A stretch of DNA of 64,000 nucleotides from Azorinus chamasolen (GCA_963576725.1 OY755240.1:59954633-60018632), one strand, 5' to 3'; numbered from the stretch's first letter, positions 44,801 to 52,435 are shown. A program made the numbers and translations. Notes: a model not told the origin generated them from the letters alone.

Positions 44801-47755
44801 CAATTTTACAAAGATTGCACAACTGGTGTGTACTCTTTCACTGTCACAATTTTTTGTCGTCTGCACATTTTGTCTTCTGCTACACGTTTCAAATTTTGGA
44901 ATTCTATCTTTAATTTCATAAACCAAAATCAAAGTAACAAACGGCTGGAATCCTCCTGAGACACGTGAGACACCGAGTTACTCGGCGTCTTGTCTGGATC
45001 CAAACTGTTTGCACAGGTAATCACACTTGCCATTGACATCGACCAATTGCCGAGTGTACATGCCAATTTCAATTAGACCCTTTCAGTGGCAGTATAGTCG
45101 TCTGCTGCACATGTAGTCGTCTGCTTCAAGTTTTAGTGTGAGCGTTACTTGAATTTCTTTATAAAACGATAACCAGAATGTCAAACAGCGTTGATCCTGG
45201 TGAGATTCCGAGTTACTCGGCGTCTCATTTGGATCCAAACTGTGTGTTAATGATTTCACAGACCCGTCGTCATGGCAGTAAAAGGGGTTAACAACCTTGG
45301 ATCTTTTGAGTAATTGTAGGGTGTCCTTGCTTTCTTTTGTCACCATATTTGAATCGAAAAGCCTTTTCTAGTAATATACTGTTTATTGAGATTGTTTAGA
45401 GGTAAATAGTCTACATATATGCCTTTTACGCCTTTACAAACAGAGTAGATCCAGTCATTCAGCTACTGTAGGATCCACTCTGCTTTTAAAATAATACTGA
45501 TTATAAACTACAGTTTCTGCTATGGAAAACATCACTTGTTTATGTGCCATTTGAACAAATCGAGTAACTGATTATAACTTACATGAATATTAATGACGTA
45601 AATGGTTAATACTCCCCCCCCCCCCCATTAACCCTTTAACTCCTATTGGACATTTCTGTATTACTTTTTACCTACATTAAACTATCACCTGCCTTTACTG
45701 ACCTATAATTATACCTCTTTTTGATGACCACTTCAGATAGGTTCTACATTATCGGCAAAATAATCATTTGCAGAAAACCCCTGCAAACGAAGATCAGATT
45801 GGCTCGTAATTGGGTCAGATTTTAATACATGTACAATGTACATATTTGTGCACGTGCACTTAGAAAATGGGACTCAACCCTGTGTAAACAGAGTAGAGTC
45901 AGATGAAGATTAACGCCTTTGTAACAGAGTAGACCCAGATCAGACGGCTTCTATATGAATCGTCTGATCAGGGTCTGTTTTGTTTGCTTATAGAATAACA
46001 TACAGTAGAACCTCTCTATAACGGCCACTAAATTGTGTTAATTATGTGGTATTTAGGGCAGTTGGTCGCTTAAAGCAAGGTGGAAGTAAAACAGAACGCT
46101 CCTATAGGAGCGTTCTGTTTTACTGTCACCTTGCTTTAAGCAGCCACCTGCCTTTAACACATTAACTTGATGTAATTTAGTGGCCGTTATAGATAGGTTT
46201 ACTGTAGGTCTGGTTCTACAGTTTCTGTCATTATAAAAGTTTCCCGTGTGCACATTCCACTATAAAATGCACCTCATTAATATTCATGATATCATTATTT
46301 TCTTGCATGGATATTCTTGAAGTACATGTAAATAGTTAGATGGGTTAAAATGAAGACTTTGAAAAATTGATGCATGCTAGTTTCGAACTATGGTACGTAA
46401 TTGTATAGTTTATATTCAACAGCAACGATTTTCGATATATACTCGATAAATCCCGAATGTTACAAATACACATTTGACTACGGAGGACAGTTTTGTCATT
46501 TATAGGCATATAATACAAATACACATAGCTACTGAGATGGGTTTTGTCTGTTATAGGTACATGATAAAAATACACATTACCGCCCAATTGGGTTGTGTCG
46601 TTCAAAGGTATACAACACAAATGCACAATTACCACCGAGACGGCTTTGTCGTTTAAAAGGTATATACTACAAATACACATTACCTTCGAGATGGGGTTTG
46701 TCGTTTATAGGTGCAGGATAAAAATACACATTACCACCCAATTGGGTTGTGTCATTTATAGGTACATGTATATAACACAAATACACATTACCATAGAGAT
46801 GGTTTTGTCATGTATATAATACAAATACACATTATCACATTACCACCGAGATGGTTTTGTCGTTTATGTATATATTGTATAAATACACATTACCACCGAG
46901 TATGATATTTTCATTTATAATATATAATACAAAAACACATCGCCATTGAGTACATTTTTGTCATTTATAGGTGTATGATAAAAATACACATTACCACCGA
47001 GATGATTTAGTTATTTATAGACATATATAATACAAATACACATTACTACCGGGTATAGTATTGTCATTTATAGGCATATAATACAAATACACATTACCAC
47101 CGGGTATAGTTTTGTCATTTATAGGCATATAATACAAATACAACAGAAACTGTCTTTAACGACCATCAAAAATAGGTCTAATTATGGATCTGTTAAAACA
47201 GTCGGTAACTTAATACAAGTCAAAAATAATACAGAAAGTTCCTGCAAGAGCTTTCTGTTTTACTGTTGCCCTGCATTAAGCAATCGCCTGTTTTGTAATA
47301 GTTTGAAGTCCAATAAATATAAAGTCGCTTAACCCTTCGCTTGCTGAATTTTAAAACACACTTCTCCTTCTTTACCCATGCCCTGTTGTATAATTACATA
47401 TACCTTTACTGTGTACAAGTATTTCGCTGTGCAATCACTGCTGTGGAGTGCACTGGTTGCACAATCAACTTGTAAATAGTGCAAACCCTGATGAGACAGC
47501 TCCTGCAGGAGCTGTCTCATCTGGGTCTTCACTATTTACAGGTAGGTATATTGACGCGATTAGCAAGCGAAGGGTTAAGACAGAGTCTATTGTGCATATT
47601 ACCACCGAGTTTGTTTTAGTCATTTACAAGAAAATAACATAACTGCATATTACCACCGAGTTTGGGCTTTTCCCAAATGTCATCGTGCCGAGGCACAAGT
47701 TCGACACCTTTACGCCGCATTTTCCTAAGAACTTGTACTCGACCTTTGGTTCCAT
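23698..47755 (-). CDS. Aldo-keto reductase, YajO/Kv-beta-like, complete 8-exon gene
   Basis: Eight minus-strand exons join in frame into about 367 residues: 47755-47654, 44083-43938, 39221-39068, 33992-33819, 30807-30710, 28682-28504, 26023-25884 and 23808-23698. The product should be a cytosolic NADPH-dependent aldo-keto reductase with a TIM-barrel fold, reducing aldehydes or ketones; the true substrate cannot be read from sequence. All four catalytic residues are visible: Asp about 63 and Tyr about 68 (FIDTANVYS), Lys about 94 (VVAAKVRG) and His about 136 (YQSHGWD). [11 protein letters not shown] near the C-terminus is the usual cofactor-phosphate segment. The length suits the YajO-like or Kv-beta-like branch. 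Every intron is GT-AG except intron 5, which is GC-AG. Introns are 1.8-5.3 kb and are largely repeats. The gene is divergent from the HSPA12-like gene. Family-level call is firm; finer naming is not possible. Confidence 0.93.
23890..24440. repeat. Minisatellite, ~38 bp unit, in aldo-keto reductase intron 7
   Basis: About 14 units of CAGTCATGAGACCTACCGTC then ACACGGTTATCGGTATTT. Open frames on both strands (for example 24077-24400) are products of the repeat. Confidence 0.85.
24440..25632. other. No gene seen (intron 7)
   Basis: AT-rich intron with a weak tRNA-like string near 24745-24825 and no other feature I can support. Confidence 0.5.
25633..25865. mobile_element. Family A MITE beside exon 7
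   Basis: TTAATCCTTTCCCTG to GAAGGAAAGGGTCAA. The hairpin is shortened (CTGATCAAAACGTCTGATC). It ends about 18 bp from the exon 7 donor. Confidence 0.75.
25884..26023 (-). CDS. Aldo-keto reductase exon 7 (cofactor-binding C-terminal segment)
   Basis: The acceptor is caactttag and the donor GAG|GTATTG. It encodes [20 protein letters not shown], then [20 protein letters not shown] and KISDEE, the NADPH-contacting segment. The end of a family A MITE (25865) lies only about 18 bp beyond the donor. Confidence 0.93.
27372..27560. repeat. Two-unit tandem repeat inside element U
   Basis: Two copies of about 118 bp share GAATAGGCCATTGTTAGACC-type text and TGGAGACTTTAAAGGGAT. Confidence 0.75.
27739..27778. 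repeat. (TTTA)n microsatellite
   Basis: An imperfect TTTA run inside element U. Confidence 0.85.
28504..28682 (-). CDS. Aldo-keto reductase exon 6
   Basis: The acceptor is gccttgtag and the donor G|GTAATT. It encodes [20 protein letters not shown], then SWKYV-like text read as [18 protein letters not shown] and TEIGITHG. The last codon is split and completed as Gly by exon 7. GLLTGK is a family hallmark following the FSPL block. Confidence 0.92.
28829..29056. mobile_element. Family B MITE (intron 5)
   Basis: TTAACCCATTCTCTC to GGTAATGGGTTAA; core GCTCCTATAGGAGC at 28911-28924. Confidence 0.85.
29276..29496 (-). mobile_element. tRNA-derived SINE of a second family
   Basis: On the minus strand a B box GGTTCGATCCC and a weak A box start a body that ends in a short CAAA-type tail (TTTG repeats on the plus strand near 29276-29290). 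It lies in aldo-keto reductase intron 5. Confidence 0.55.
29556..30044. mobile_element. Family B and family A MITEs sharing a TTAA (intron 5)
   Basis: Family B spans 29556-29794 (core GCTCCTATAGGAGC at 29699-29712) and family A 29791-30044. The TTAA at 29791-29794 belongs to both. Confidence 0.8.
30221..30357. mobile_element. H-family inverted-repeat element
   Basis: A near-perfect palindrome running from CCATGCTTATAAAGC to its inverse, with centre TTTGAGCCAAAGGCTCAAA. A second copy is at 43060-43230. Confidence 0.8.
30356..30548. mobile_element. I-family MITE next to exon 5
   Basis: TACTGTTTTAAGCGACCATC to GACAGGTTATACTGTA. Central hairpin AAAGCTCATATAGGAGCTTT is a one-base variant of the shared apex. 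Confidence 0.7.
30710..30807 (-). CDS. Aldo-keto reductase exon 5, GC donor
   Basis: The acceptor is ttttcttcag. It encodes [15 protein letters not shown], then [16 protein letters not shown], the conserved YSL...FSPL block. There is no GT at the required place. The exon ends GG|GCAAGT, and only this GC donor joins in frame to exon 6 as [15 protein letters not shown]. Confidence 0.9.
31021..31529. mobile_element. Family A MITE split by a family E MITE
   Basis: Outer family A arms flank the family E copy at 31094-31352. The family A hairpin GACGACTCC...GGAACCGTC lies to the right. Confidence 0.75.
31094..31352. mobile_element. Family E MITE, inverted relative to 22017
   Basis: TTAA-bounded, with hairpin GAGACAGCTCCTGCAGGAGC; nearly identical to the other family E copies. 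Confidence 0.85.
31564..31868 (-). mobile_element. tRNA-derived SINE, copy 1
   Basis: On the minus strand a tRNA-like head has A box TGGTCTAGTGG and B box GGTTCAAATCC, followed by a unique body of about 220 bp. It is nearly identical to the copy at 35988-36289 but in opposite orientation. It lies in aldo-keto reductase intron 4. Confidence 0.8.
31870..32625. other. No gene seen (intron 4)
   Basis: AT-rich intron; no repeat family recognised apart from a weak family I-like edge near 31940. Confidence 0.45.
32626..33330. mobile_element. Family B deletion derivative and family C MITE
   Basis: A family B copy without hairpin spans 32626-32810, and a family C copy about 33145-33330 has a partly duplicated palindrome (CTTTAGAATCG, then CTTTAAAATCGTCTCTTCGA). 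Confidence 0.65.
33579..33721. mobile_element. Family A MITE, short form
   Basis: It starts GACCCTTTACTCC and ends GAAGGGGTTAA, with hairpin GGCGGTTCCAATAGGAGCCG. Confidence 0.7.
33725..33768 (-). pseudogene. Fragment duplicated from aldo-keto reductase exon 4
   Basis: The minus strand reads [17 protein letters not shown], against exon 4 [17 protein letters not shown]. The nucleotide match is TTCTGTAGTTGC...CACACAG. It lies about 50 bp beyond the exon 4 donor and between that exon and a family A MITE. Confidence 0.7.
33819..33992 (-). CDS. Aldo-keto reductase exon 4 (catalytic His)
   Basis: The acceptor is tgcattcccag and the donor CAG|GTAAGT. It is exactly 58 codons: [20 protein letters not shown], then [13 protein letters not shown] and [15 protein letters not shown]. 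The join to exon 3 gives DLYQSHGWD, with the catalytic His. A degraded copy of part of this exon lies about 50 bp downstream in the intron. Confidence 0.94.
34807..35165. mobile_element. L-family MITE, 359 bp, second copy
   Basis: The same length and ends as the copy at 8410-8768, in inverse orientation, TA-flanked, with the family C-type palindrome inside. Confidence 0.85.
35500..35670. mobile_element. Family C half-element
   Basis: CGAGACGATTCTAAAGAGTG to GCACCGTTATCTGTAGCTC; the left arm is lost. Confidence 0.55.
35868..36361. mobile_element. Family D MITE split by a SINE
   Basis: CAGTAAAACATCGCTATAAC to GAAAGGTTTTACT, with AGCGTTTTGTTTTAC hairpin remnants. The SINE interrupts it at GCTTTAAG. 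Confidence 0.8.
35988..36289 (+). mobile_element. tRNA-derived SINE, copy 2, inside a family D MITE
   Basis: It has the same A box, B box and body as copy 1. It is flanked by CTTTAAG at 35981-35987 and 36290-36296 and interrupts an otherwise recognisable family D MITE (35868-36361). It is not a tRNA gene: the anticodon stem does not pair. Confidence 0.82.
36365..36880. mobile_element. Family C MITE, then I-family-like MITE
   Basis: The family C copy is about 36365-36545 (GAATCGTTTCGAAGAGTTGA core). The I-like copy is about 36690-36872, with AAAGCTGTTCTAGGAGCTTT at its centre. Confidence 0.6.
37675..37878. mobile_element. I-family MITE, TA-flanked
   Basis: TACAGTTGAACCTGTCTTAA to GACATGTTCTACTGTA, with a decayed apex GTTCCTACTGGAGC. 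The ends are pogo/Tc1-like. Confidence 0.75.
37895..38170. repeat. Dispersed repeat V (also inside element U)
   Basis: About 280 bp matching 26660-26940: AGTCATGCAGGAAACACC, GATGGAAGTACCGCC, GTTTAAACCGGTTT-like text and GTGTAAATAAACGTATCCCC. It may be the 5' or 3' end of a larger retroelement; no coding link is visible. Confidence 0.6.
38311..38697. mobile_element. Family A MITE with a small nested inverted repeat
   Basis: The hairpin is interrupted at about 38396-38520 by a segment with inverted TTTGAAATAAAGTTGCACTT-like ends. The outer copy ends GGACAGGGTTAA. Confidence 0.65.
38768..38978. mobile_element. Family F MITE, 211 bp
   Basis: TTAACCCTTACAATGC to GCATTGTAAGGGTTAA, with hairpin GAGGGCTCCTCTAGGAGCCC. 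It ends about 90 bp from exon 3. Confidence 0.8.
39068..39221 (-). CDS. Aldo-keto reductase exon 3 (catalytic Lys)
   Basis: The acceptor is aactcacag and the donor CAG|GTACAG. It encodes [16 protein letters not shown], then [17 protein letters not shown] and KTNYIDLYQ. The Lys of AAKVRG is the catalytic lysine. The length of 1 + 51 codons keeps frame on both sides. Confidence 0.94.
39222..39984. other. No gene seen (intron 2)
   Basis: AT-rich intron between exon 3 and the LINE tail; no repeat recognised. Confidence 0.45.
39985..40795 (-). pseudogene. LINE 3' end, decayed
   Basis: Minus-strand fragments in shifting frames include [74 protein letters not shown] and a terminal SSWLWLKR before a stop. 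The Cys-rich knuckle and the following block match the C-terminus of reverse-transcriptase ORFs of non-LTR retrotransposons. Frameshifts split it, and the RT core is absent (5' truncated). It lies in aldo-keto reductase intron 2. Confidence 0.75.
40829..41701 (+). pseudogene. mariner-type transposon, decayed and 3'-truncated
   Basis: A left terminus beginning ACGAGGTTTGTTCG is followed by a broken transposase. The HTH region reads [10 protein letters not shown], then [21 protein letters not shown]. Later fragments read [12 protein letters not shown], and the frame is broken repeatedly. The alignment to mariner stops near 41701 and no right terminus is visible. It lies beside the LINE tail in aldo-keto reductase intron 2. 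Confidence 0.7.
41702..43059. other. No gene seen (intron 2)
   Basis: No open frame or known repeat. Around 42930-42965 a short GCCGTCTTTCTGA-type direct repeat occurs. Confidence 0.45.
43060..43230. mobile_element. H-family inverted-repeat element, second copy
   Basis: CCATGCTTATAAAGCTTTTA and its inverse surround TTTGAGCCAAAGGCTCAAA. One arm carries an extra partial duplication (TTGATTGGTCAGATTTGAG twice). Confidence 0.8.
43938..44083 (-). CDS. Aldo-keto reductase exon 2 (catalytic Asp and Tyr)
   Basis: The acceptor is tttctttacag and the donor AA|GTGAGT. It encodes 48 codons plus two bases: [15 protein letters not shown], then [21 protein letters not shown]. The block carries the catalytic Asp and Tyr with the usual five-residue spacing. 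The two trailing bases complete a Lys codon with the first base of exon 3. Confidence 0.94.
44180..44690. mobile_element. Two family A MITEs (intron 1)
   Basis: A decayed copy lies at about 44180-44430 and a clearer one at 44478-44690, with hairpin CTGCTCCCATAGGAGCCGTC. Confidence 0.65.
44948..45250. repeat. J-family short palindromes
   Basis: GAGACACCGAGTTACTCGGC-type hairpins end in GGATCCAAACTG and occur here twice; others lie near 33500, 34600, 35830, 37390, 49720 and 53800. They look like MITE cores with worn ends. Confidence 0.55.
45390..46000. mobile_element. Family A and I fragments
   Basis: Broken family A hairpins lie at 45430-45480 and 45900-45985, an I-like fragment near 45650, and a C13 run at about 45616-45628. 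Confidence 0.5.
46003..46204. mobile_element. Family D MITE, complete, TA-flanked
   Basis: CAGTAGAACCTCTCTATAAC to GATAGGTTTACTG, flanked by TA. Hairpin GAACGCTCCTATAGGAGCGT contains the exact shared core GCTCCTATAGGAGC at 46098-46111. It is nested in a family A copy. Confidence 0.85.
46450..47140. repeat. Minisatellite, ~50-60 bp unit, in aldo-keto reductase intron 1
   Basis: About a dozen units of ATACAAATACACATTACCAC then CGAGATGGTTTTGTCATTTA. Read on the gene's strand, each unit carries CTCGGTGGTAATGTG, close to the exon 1 donor CTCGGTGGTAATATG. Isolated units continue at 47595 and 47645 up to the exon. Confidence 0.85.
47140..47578. mobile_element. I-family MITE and family E MITE
   Basis: The I-like copy is about 47140-47300 (AAAGTTCCTGCAAGAGCTTT). 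The family E copy is 47329-47578, near-identical to 22017-22266, and ends about 75 bp from exon 1. Confidence 0.8.
47654..47755 (-). CDS. Aldo-keto reductase exon 1 (start codon)
   Basis: The exon starts with ATG at 47755 in good context (acgATGG) and reads [14 protein letters not shown], then [17 protein letters not shown], the typical N-terminal beta-strand and LGTMTFG motif of the family. Two in-frame donors are possible: after TCG (47657, GTGGTA) or one codon later (47654, GTAATA). The second is closer to consensus and is used here. A ctgtccag just upstream of the ATG may be the acceptor of a 5'-UTR exon. The donor sequence resembles the minisatellite that fills intron 1. Confidence 0.88.
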
Positions 47756-47888
47756 CGTAAAACGTGAAACGGTAATCCTGGACAGATTAATACATCACAT
47801 ATGGGTCTCCAGGTAGACCTATATAGTTGACCTATCAGTAGAACGTGGCGTCTAGTTCATCCTTTGTCTCATGTAAAAACGTTATCTG

Positions 47889-48453
47889 TTTAACCCTTTC
47901 CCTGTTCTATATCCAAATTTCAATATCTACTGACAAGTCTTGGACAAAATAGTTATAATGGAATATGGAAGGTGGAACATCGTAGCCATTTTAGAAACTG
48001 AAGAAGATGTATCAAAAATCCATTAATAAACATAACAGACCCTGATCAGACGGCTCCTACAGGAACCGTCTGATCTGGGTCTTCTCTGTTGCAAATGCAT
48101 TAAAGGGCGTTTATATGAGAAAGGTGTTAACCCTTCGCTTGCTGAATGTTGAAATACATTTCTCCTTCTTTACCCATGCCCTGTTGTATAATTACAAATA
48201 GCTTCACTGTGTACAAGTATTTCGCTGTGCAATCACTGCTTTGGAGTGCACTGGTTGCACAATCAAGTTGTAAATAGTGCAGATTTTTAACTGCATTTGT
48301 AGACATTATTTTTTTGGCATTGCAAAGTCGGTCTTATTATAATTTTGTAAGCAAGCAGAGCAGACCCGGATCAGACGGCTCCTGTAGGAGCCGTCTGACC
48401 TGGGTCTAATCTGCTTGCAGATGCGTTAAAACGCGTTTATAAGAAGGAAAGGG
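47889..48453. mobile_element. Family A, truncated E, family A MITEs upstream of the reductase gene
   Basis: Family A spans 47889-48130. The family E copy begins at the same TTAA (48127) and breaks off near 48284. A second family A hairpin is at 48340-48453 (GACGGCTCCTGTAGGAGCCG). These lie in the region where the reductase promoter should be. Confidence 0.75.
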
Positions 48454-48727
48454 TCCAATGACAAATTCGTTTTTGATAAGTGGAACATTAATGGTACGAG
48501 TATACCTATAACTGGATCTTACATATGCACACCACCGTGAACTATTTCAGTATAAGCTGTCTGTTATAGTTTAAACATATTTTAATTCCATATTAGAGGA
48601 AAATGGGTCGGGTCAGAAGTTCTTACAACATTAGATTTGACCCTACTCATAGGAAGCATTCATATATACATGTAATGGCAAACAAAATATGAAACTTAAT
48701 ACAAGTGTTTGTGAAAGATAGAAATAG

Positions 48728-48741
48728 TGAGAGAGAGAGAG

Positions 48742-48796
<55 letters not shown>
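48728..48796. repeat. (GA)n microsatellite
   Basis: About 34 GA dinucleotides with one AAGA interruption, between the two divergent genes. Confidence 0.95.
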
Positions 48797-48799
<3 letters not shown>

Positions 48800-49797
48800 T
48801 GGCGACATCTAACATGACTATAGTAGTATGATCAGAGGACACTTAGACATCTTAGCATATGAACATACCATTATAAGTAAGACATCTTAGCATAATTTTA
48901 GAAAAAGTATAATATTAAACTAAGGGTTAGAACAAATATCGATAGTTGTAAAATATGTTAGGCTAAAACTTCCGTGATTGTTTTATATAACAATACACGG
49001 CAGCAAATATGATTTTATTGTCTTCATCATTTAGATTTTGTTTACCAAACAGAAGAATTTCGGTATTTAGAGGATGGTACCTTTGTGTTGTACGAAATAG
49101 GTTAAGTCTCTGGTTTTGAAAACTTCATCTGAACATTCGCATAAGGCTTTTGATCAAGATGTTTTTTAAAAAGATCACCATTCAGATTGCTACCGTTGTT
49201 CCTAATTCCGGCGTGAATAGCTGACAAATACCTATCTCCGAAATAGTAGTAAGATGGAACGTTATAACTCCCAAAAAAATTTCGTAATGATTTTTAAATG
49301 AGCTTAAGATGTTTAAAGTCATGCTATCTAGACTGATGTTGTTCCATAGCGCTATTGAAGACGGGATGCATGGTTTTTAGAGACCGACGTGCTGTCTGTT
49401 ATATTTTAATTAACATATATTTTGCGACAGAGATCTAGTACGCACGTACCCCTACAGATTGCCGAAGAAAGAAATTTAGAACTGTTTTATTCAGCAAATT
49501 TATGTGAAACAAATGTCATAGTGTTCTTCTAAAAACAGGACGCATTTCAGTTTCATGAAACGAAAACGGGACTTCTTCAGAATTACAAAGCCTGGTGTTT
49601 TCTGCTACACAGTTAAATGTGCATGGGTTGGCTTATATACCGAAGTCACAGGAAAGCGACACACAGGGCTTCCTGAAATGGGCTAGTCTGTGTTAACATT
49701 TGCATACTGTTTGGATCCAGATGAAACACCGAGTCACTCGACGTTATATCATGATCCAAGTTGTCTTTAACACACCATTACGTACGTAGACAAAATG
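48800..49797. other. No gene seen (intergenic)
   Basis: AT-rich sequence between the divergent genes with one J-type palindrome near 49700-49760; no promoter motif stands out. Confidence 0.45.
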
Positions 49798-50002
49798 CAG
49801 TAAAACCTCTCTTTAACGGCCACTAAATCACATCAAATATTGTGTGTTGAAGGCAGGTGGCTGCTTAAAGCAACGTGAAAGTAAAACAGAACGCTCCTAT
49901 AAGAGCGTTCTGTTTTAATTTCACCTTGCCTTAAGCAGCCACCTGTCCTAATATATAAATTAATTAGCAGCATTTAGTGGCGGTTATAAAGAGGTTTTAC
50001 TG
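49798..50002. mobile_element. Family D MITE
   Basis: CAGTAAAACCTCTCTTTAAC to GAGGTTTTACTG, with hairpin GAACGCTCCTATAAGAGCGT. Confidence 0.85.
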
Positions 50003-50034
50003 TATCTCGTTCAAATTTGCCCTCGATATACGCC

Positions 50035-50490
50035 CTCTTCCAACGCTCTCAAGTTCGTTGGTCTGGCCACATTTACAGAATGCCTGATGCAAGAATCCCG
50101 AAACAACATCTGTTTGGAGAGTTAGCTTGCGGAACTAGGTCTGTATGAGGGCAACACAAACGCTTCAATGACTGCTTCAAAACCAACCTGAAGACACTTA
50201 GTATCAGCATAGAATCCTGGGAAGACCTGGCAAAGGACCTCCCTGCATGATGAGGAGCCATCTATTTTGGGTCCAAACCTGCAGAGAACACACGGTTAGA
50301 GGAATTGTAAGAGGAAACGTGTCCTTCGGAAGATGCCGGTGGCAAACATCCCAACAACCGACTTCAAGTGTCCTACATGTGGCAGATACTTCCAAGCAAG
50401 AATCGGCCTGACAAGTCATCTTCGGACACACCGATCCCAAATGAATTGACTACGTAGATGTGATGATCATTGTTGATAACGACGGAGGAA
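50035..50490 (+). pseudogene. LINE 3' end with C2H2 finger
   Basis: The plus strand reads WSGHIYRMPDARIPKQHLFG, ELACGTRSV, SIESWEDLAKDLPA and, after stops and frameshifts, FKCPTCGRYFQARIGLTSHL plus RTH. The GH..RMPD..IPKQ block followed by one C2H2 finger is the usual end of a LINE ORF2 in invertebrates. It is an unrelated fragment to the one at 40 kb and is non-functional. Confidence 0.75.
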
Positions 50491-51084
50491 CAGTATCATC
50501 AAGTACGTATTAGAGAATGATTTGAAGGAAAATTGCTTCGAAGCTCCTGAACAGAATTGTTTGTAGTTGAAAATTATTTGGCGGCAAATGAGGTACATTT
50601 GCATATGTGTATTCTGAATGCAATTATAAGGGATATATTTTTCAGTCCAGTCTGTTATTCTCAGTATATTGTTCAGAATCCATTTTTTATGTGTTGATAT
50701 CAGTAACAATTGAGCCCTTTATGAGCCCACTAGTCGTAATTTACACTTTTTGCCAATGTCAGTATATATATTGTCTACATTCAATTGGCGAAAGATAAAT
50801 CAACTCCCTGTAAAGAAGGCAATACGTAAATGAACCGTCCGATCTGGGTCTACTATGTTTGTAAAGGCGTTTTAACCATTTGAACACATTGGCAAGTTTT
50901 AAACTGTATACACGTTTATTAGACGGGTTGGCGTAGGCTGATATTAATCTTTACCATTTTAAATACCGATGCTACCCATATATTGACATTCTACATACTT
51001 ATTATAATAGTTCGTCCTTATTTCAGACCATCGATGACACAGCAAAATCTGGGTTCTGTTACATCGAAATATTGGCTATACATG

Positions 51085-51290
51085 TAGAGTCAAACTCTCT
51101 ATAACGGCCACTAAATTACATCAAGTATTTTGTGTTAAATGCAGGTGGCTGCTTAAAGCATGGTGAAAGTAAAACAGAACGGTCCCGTAGGGGCGTTCTG
51201 TTTTACTTTCACCTCGCTTTTAGCAGTCACCTACCTTAAATACCAACTAATTAACACAATTAAGTGGCCGTTATAAAGAGGGTTTACTGT
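51085..51290. mobile_element. Family D MITE
   Basis: Hairpin GAACGGTCCCGTAGGGGCGT shows compensating drift in the apex; the ends CTCTCTATAACGGCC and its inverse are kept. Confidence 0.8.
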
Positions 51291-51513
51291 ACTCATACAG
51301 TCTATTTATATATCAGAAATTTATTATGTCAAGGACGAAAGCACGTTTACCACTGTTTAAATAAACAGACGTGCGCTTCCCAACTGGTTTATCGGAGTAA
51401 ACATTAAACAACAGGGGAACTATATTGGAATAATTGCTGTTTAAATCCTTCCCCTCATAGACACGCATTTGGATGAGTAAACAACAGGGGAACTATTTTG
51501 GAACAATTGCTAT

Positions 51514-51918
51514 TTAATAATTTCCCTCACAGACATGCATTTGGACAATTTTGCAAACAGAATAGACCCAGATTAGACGGTTCCTATAGGAACCGTCCGA
51601 TCAGGGTCTGTACTGTTTGATTATGAAGTGATATTAACTATTTAATATTCATACAAGCAGTTTTTCTTACATAAATATTCACGAGGTAAAGGTTTAACCT
51701 TTTTCCAAATATAAACGCCTTTTCATGCATTTTCAAATAGAGCAGACCCAGATCAGACGGCTTCTATAGGAGCCGTCTGATCAGGGTCTGTTCTGTTTGC
51801 TAATAGGATGTGAAATATCTGTTTCTTTAGTTTTTAAACTGACTGCAACCTTCCACATTTTAGTATGACTATTTTATCTATGAATATTCAGCAGGTATTG
51901 AAGCAGTTAAAGGTTTAA
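51514..51918. mobile_element. Two adjacent family A MITEs sharing a TTAA
   Basis: The copies are 51514-51697 and 51694-51918, with hairpins GACGGTTCCTATAGGAACCG and GACGGCTTCTATAGGAGCCG. Confidence 0.75.
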
Positions 51919-52159
51919 AACCGATTTAGACACCTGTATTGCACAATGTCGATAAACTCTTAGCCCCACTGTAAAATAATGTTTGCTCAAATTTGGATAA
52001 TATGCAATTGTGACTACTTCCAAATCGACAAGTTTTTTTTCAGAAAGTATCGAACGATCATGAAATATCTTAGATCCTGACGAGACCCTGAATGACTCAC
52101 CATATCTGGACCCAATCTGTTTGTAAATACGAGCTATGTTGCCTATTGCGAGACAAGTG

Positions 52160-52354
52160 TTAACCCTTACAACGCTGAATTTTCAATTGGAATAATCCAA
52201 AATTCAAACAGGTCAAACAGGTGAATATTTAGGTTTTTTAAGAAAAGAATTATATGAAAAACAGTACAGACCCTCTCGGAGCCCCCTCATCTCAGTGTAC
52301 ACTGTTTGCACAGGAGACCAGAGAATATTGTCCCGCATTGTATATAAGGGTTAA
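52160..52354. mobile_element. Family F MITE, shortened
   Basis: TTAACCCTTACAACGC to TATATAAGGGTTAA, with a reduced hairpin CTCTCGGAGCCCC. It lies just upstream of the probable first HSPA12-like exon, so it may sit in the promoter. Confidence 0.7.
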
Positions 52355-52435
52355 CTATAGTATTGTTTACTTCCTTGATAATAACCCAGTCAGTGAACAA
52401 GACAGCCGGGTACAAGCCACAGGAAACACATTTAT

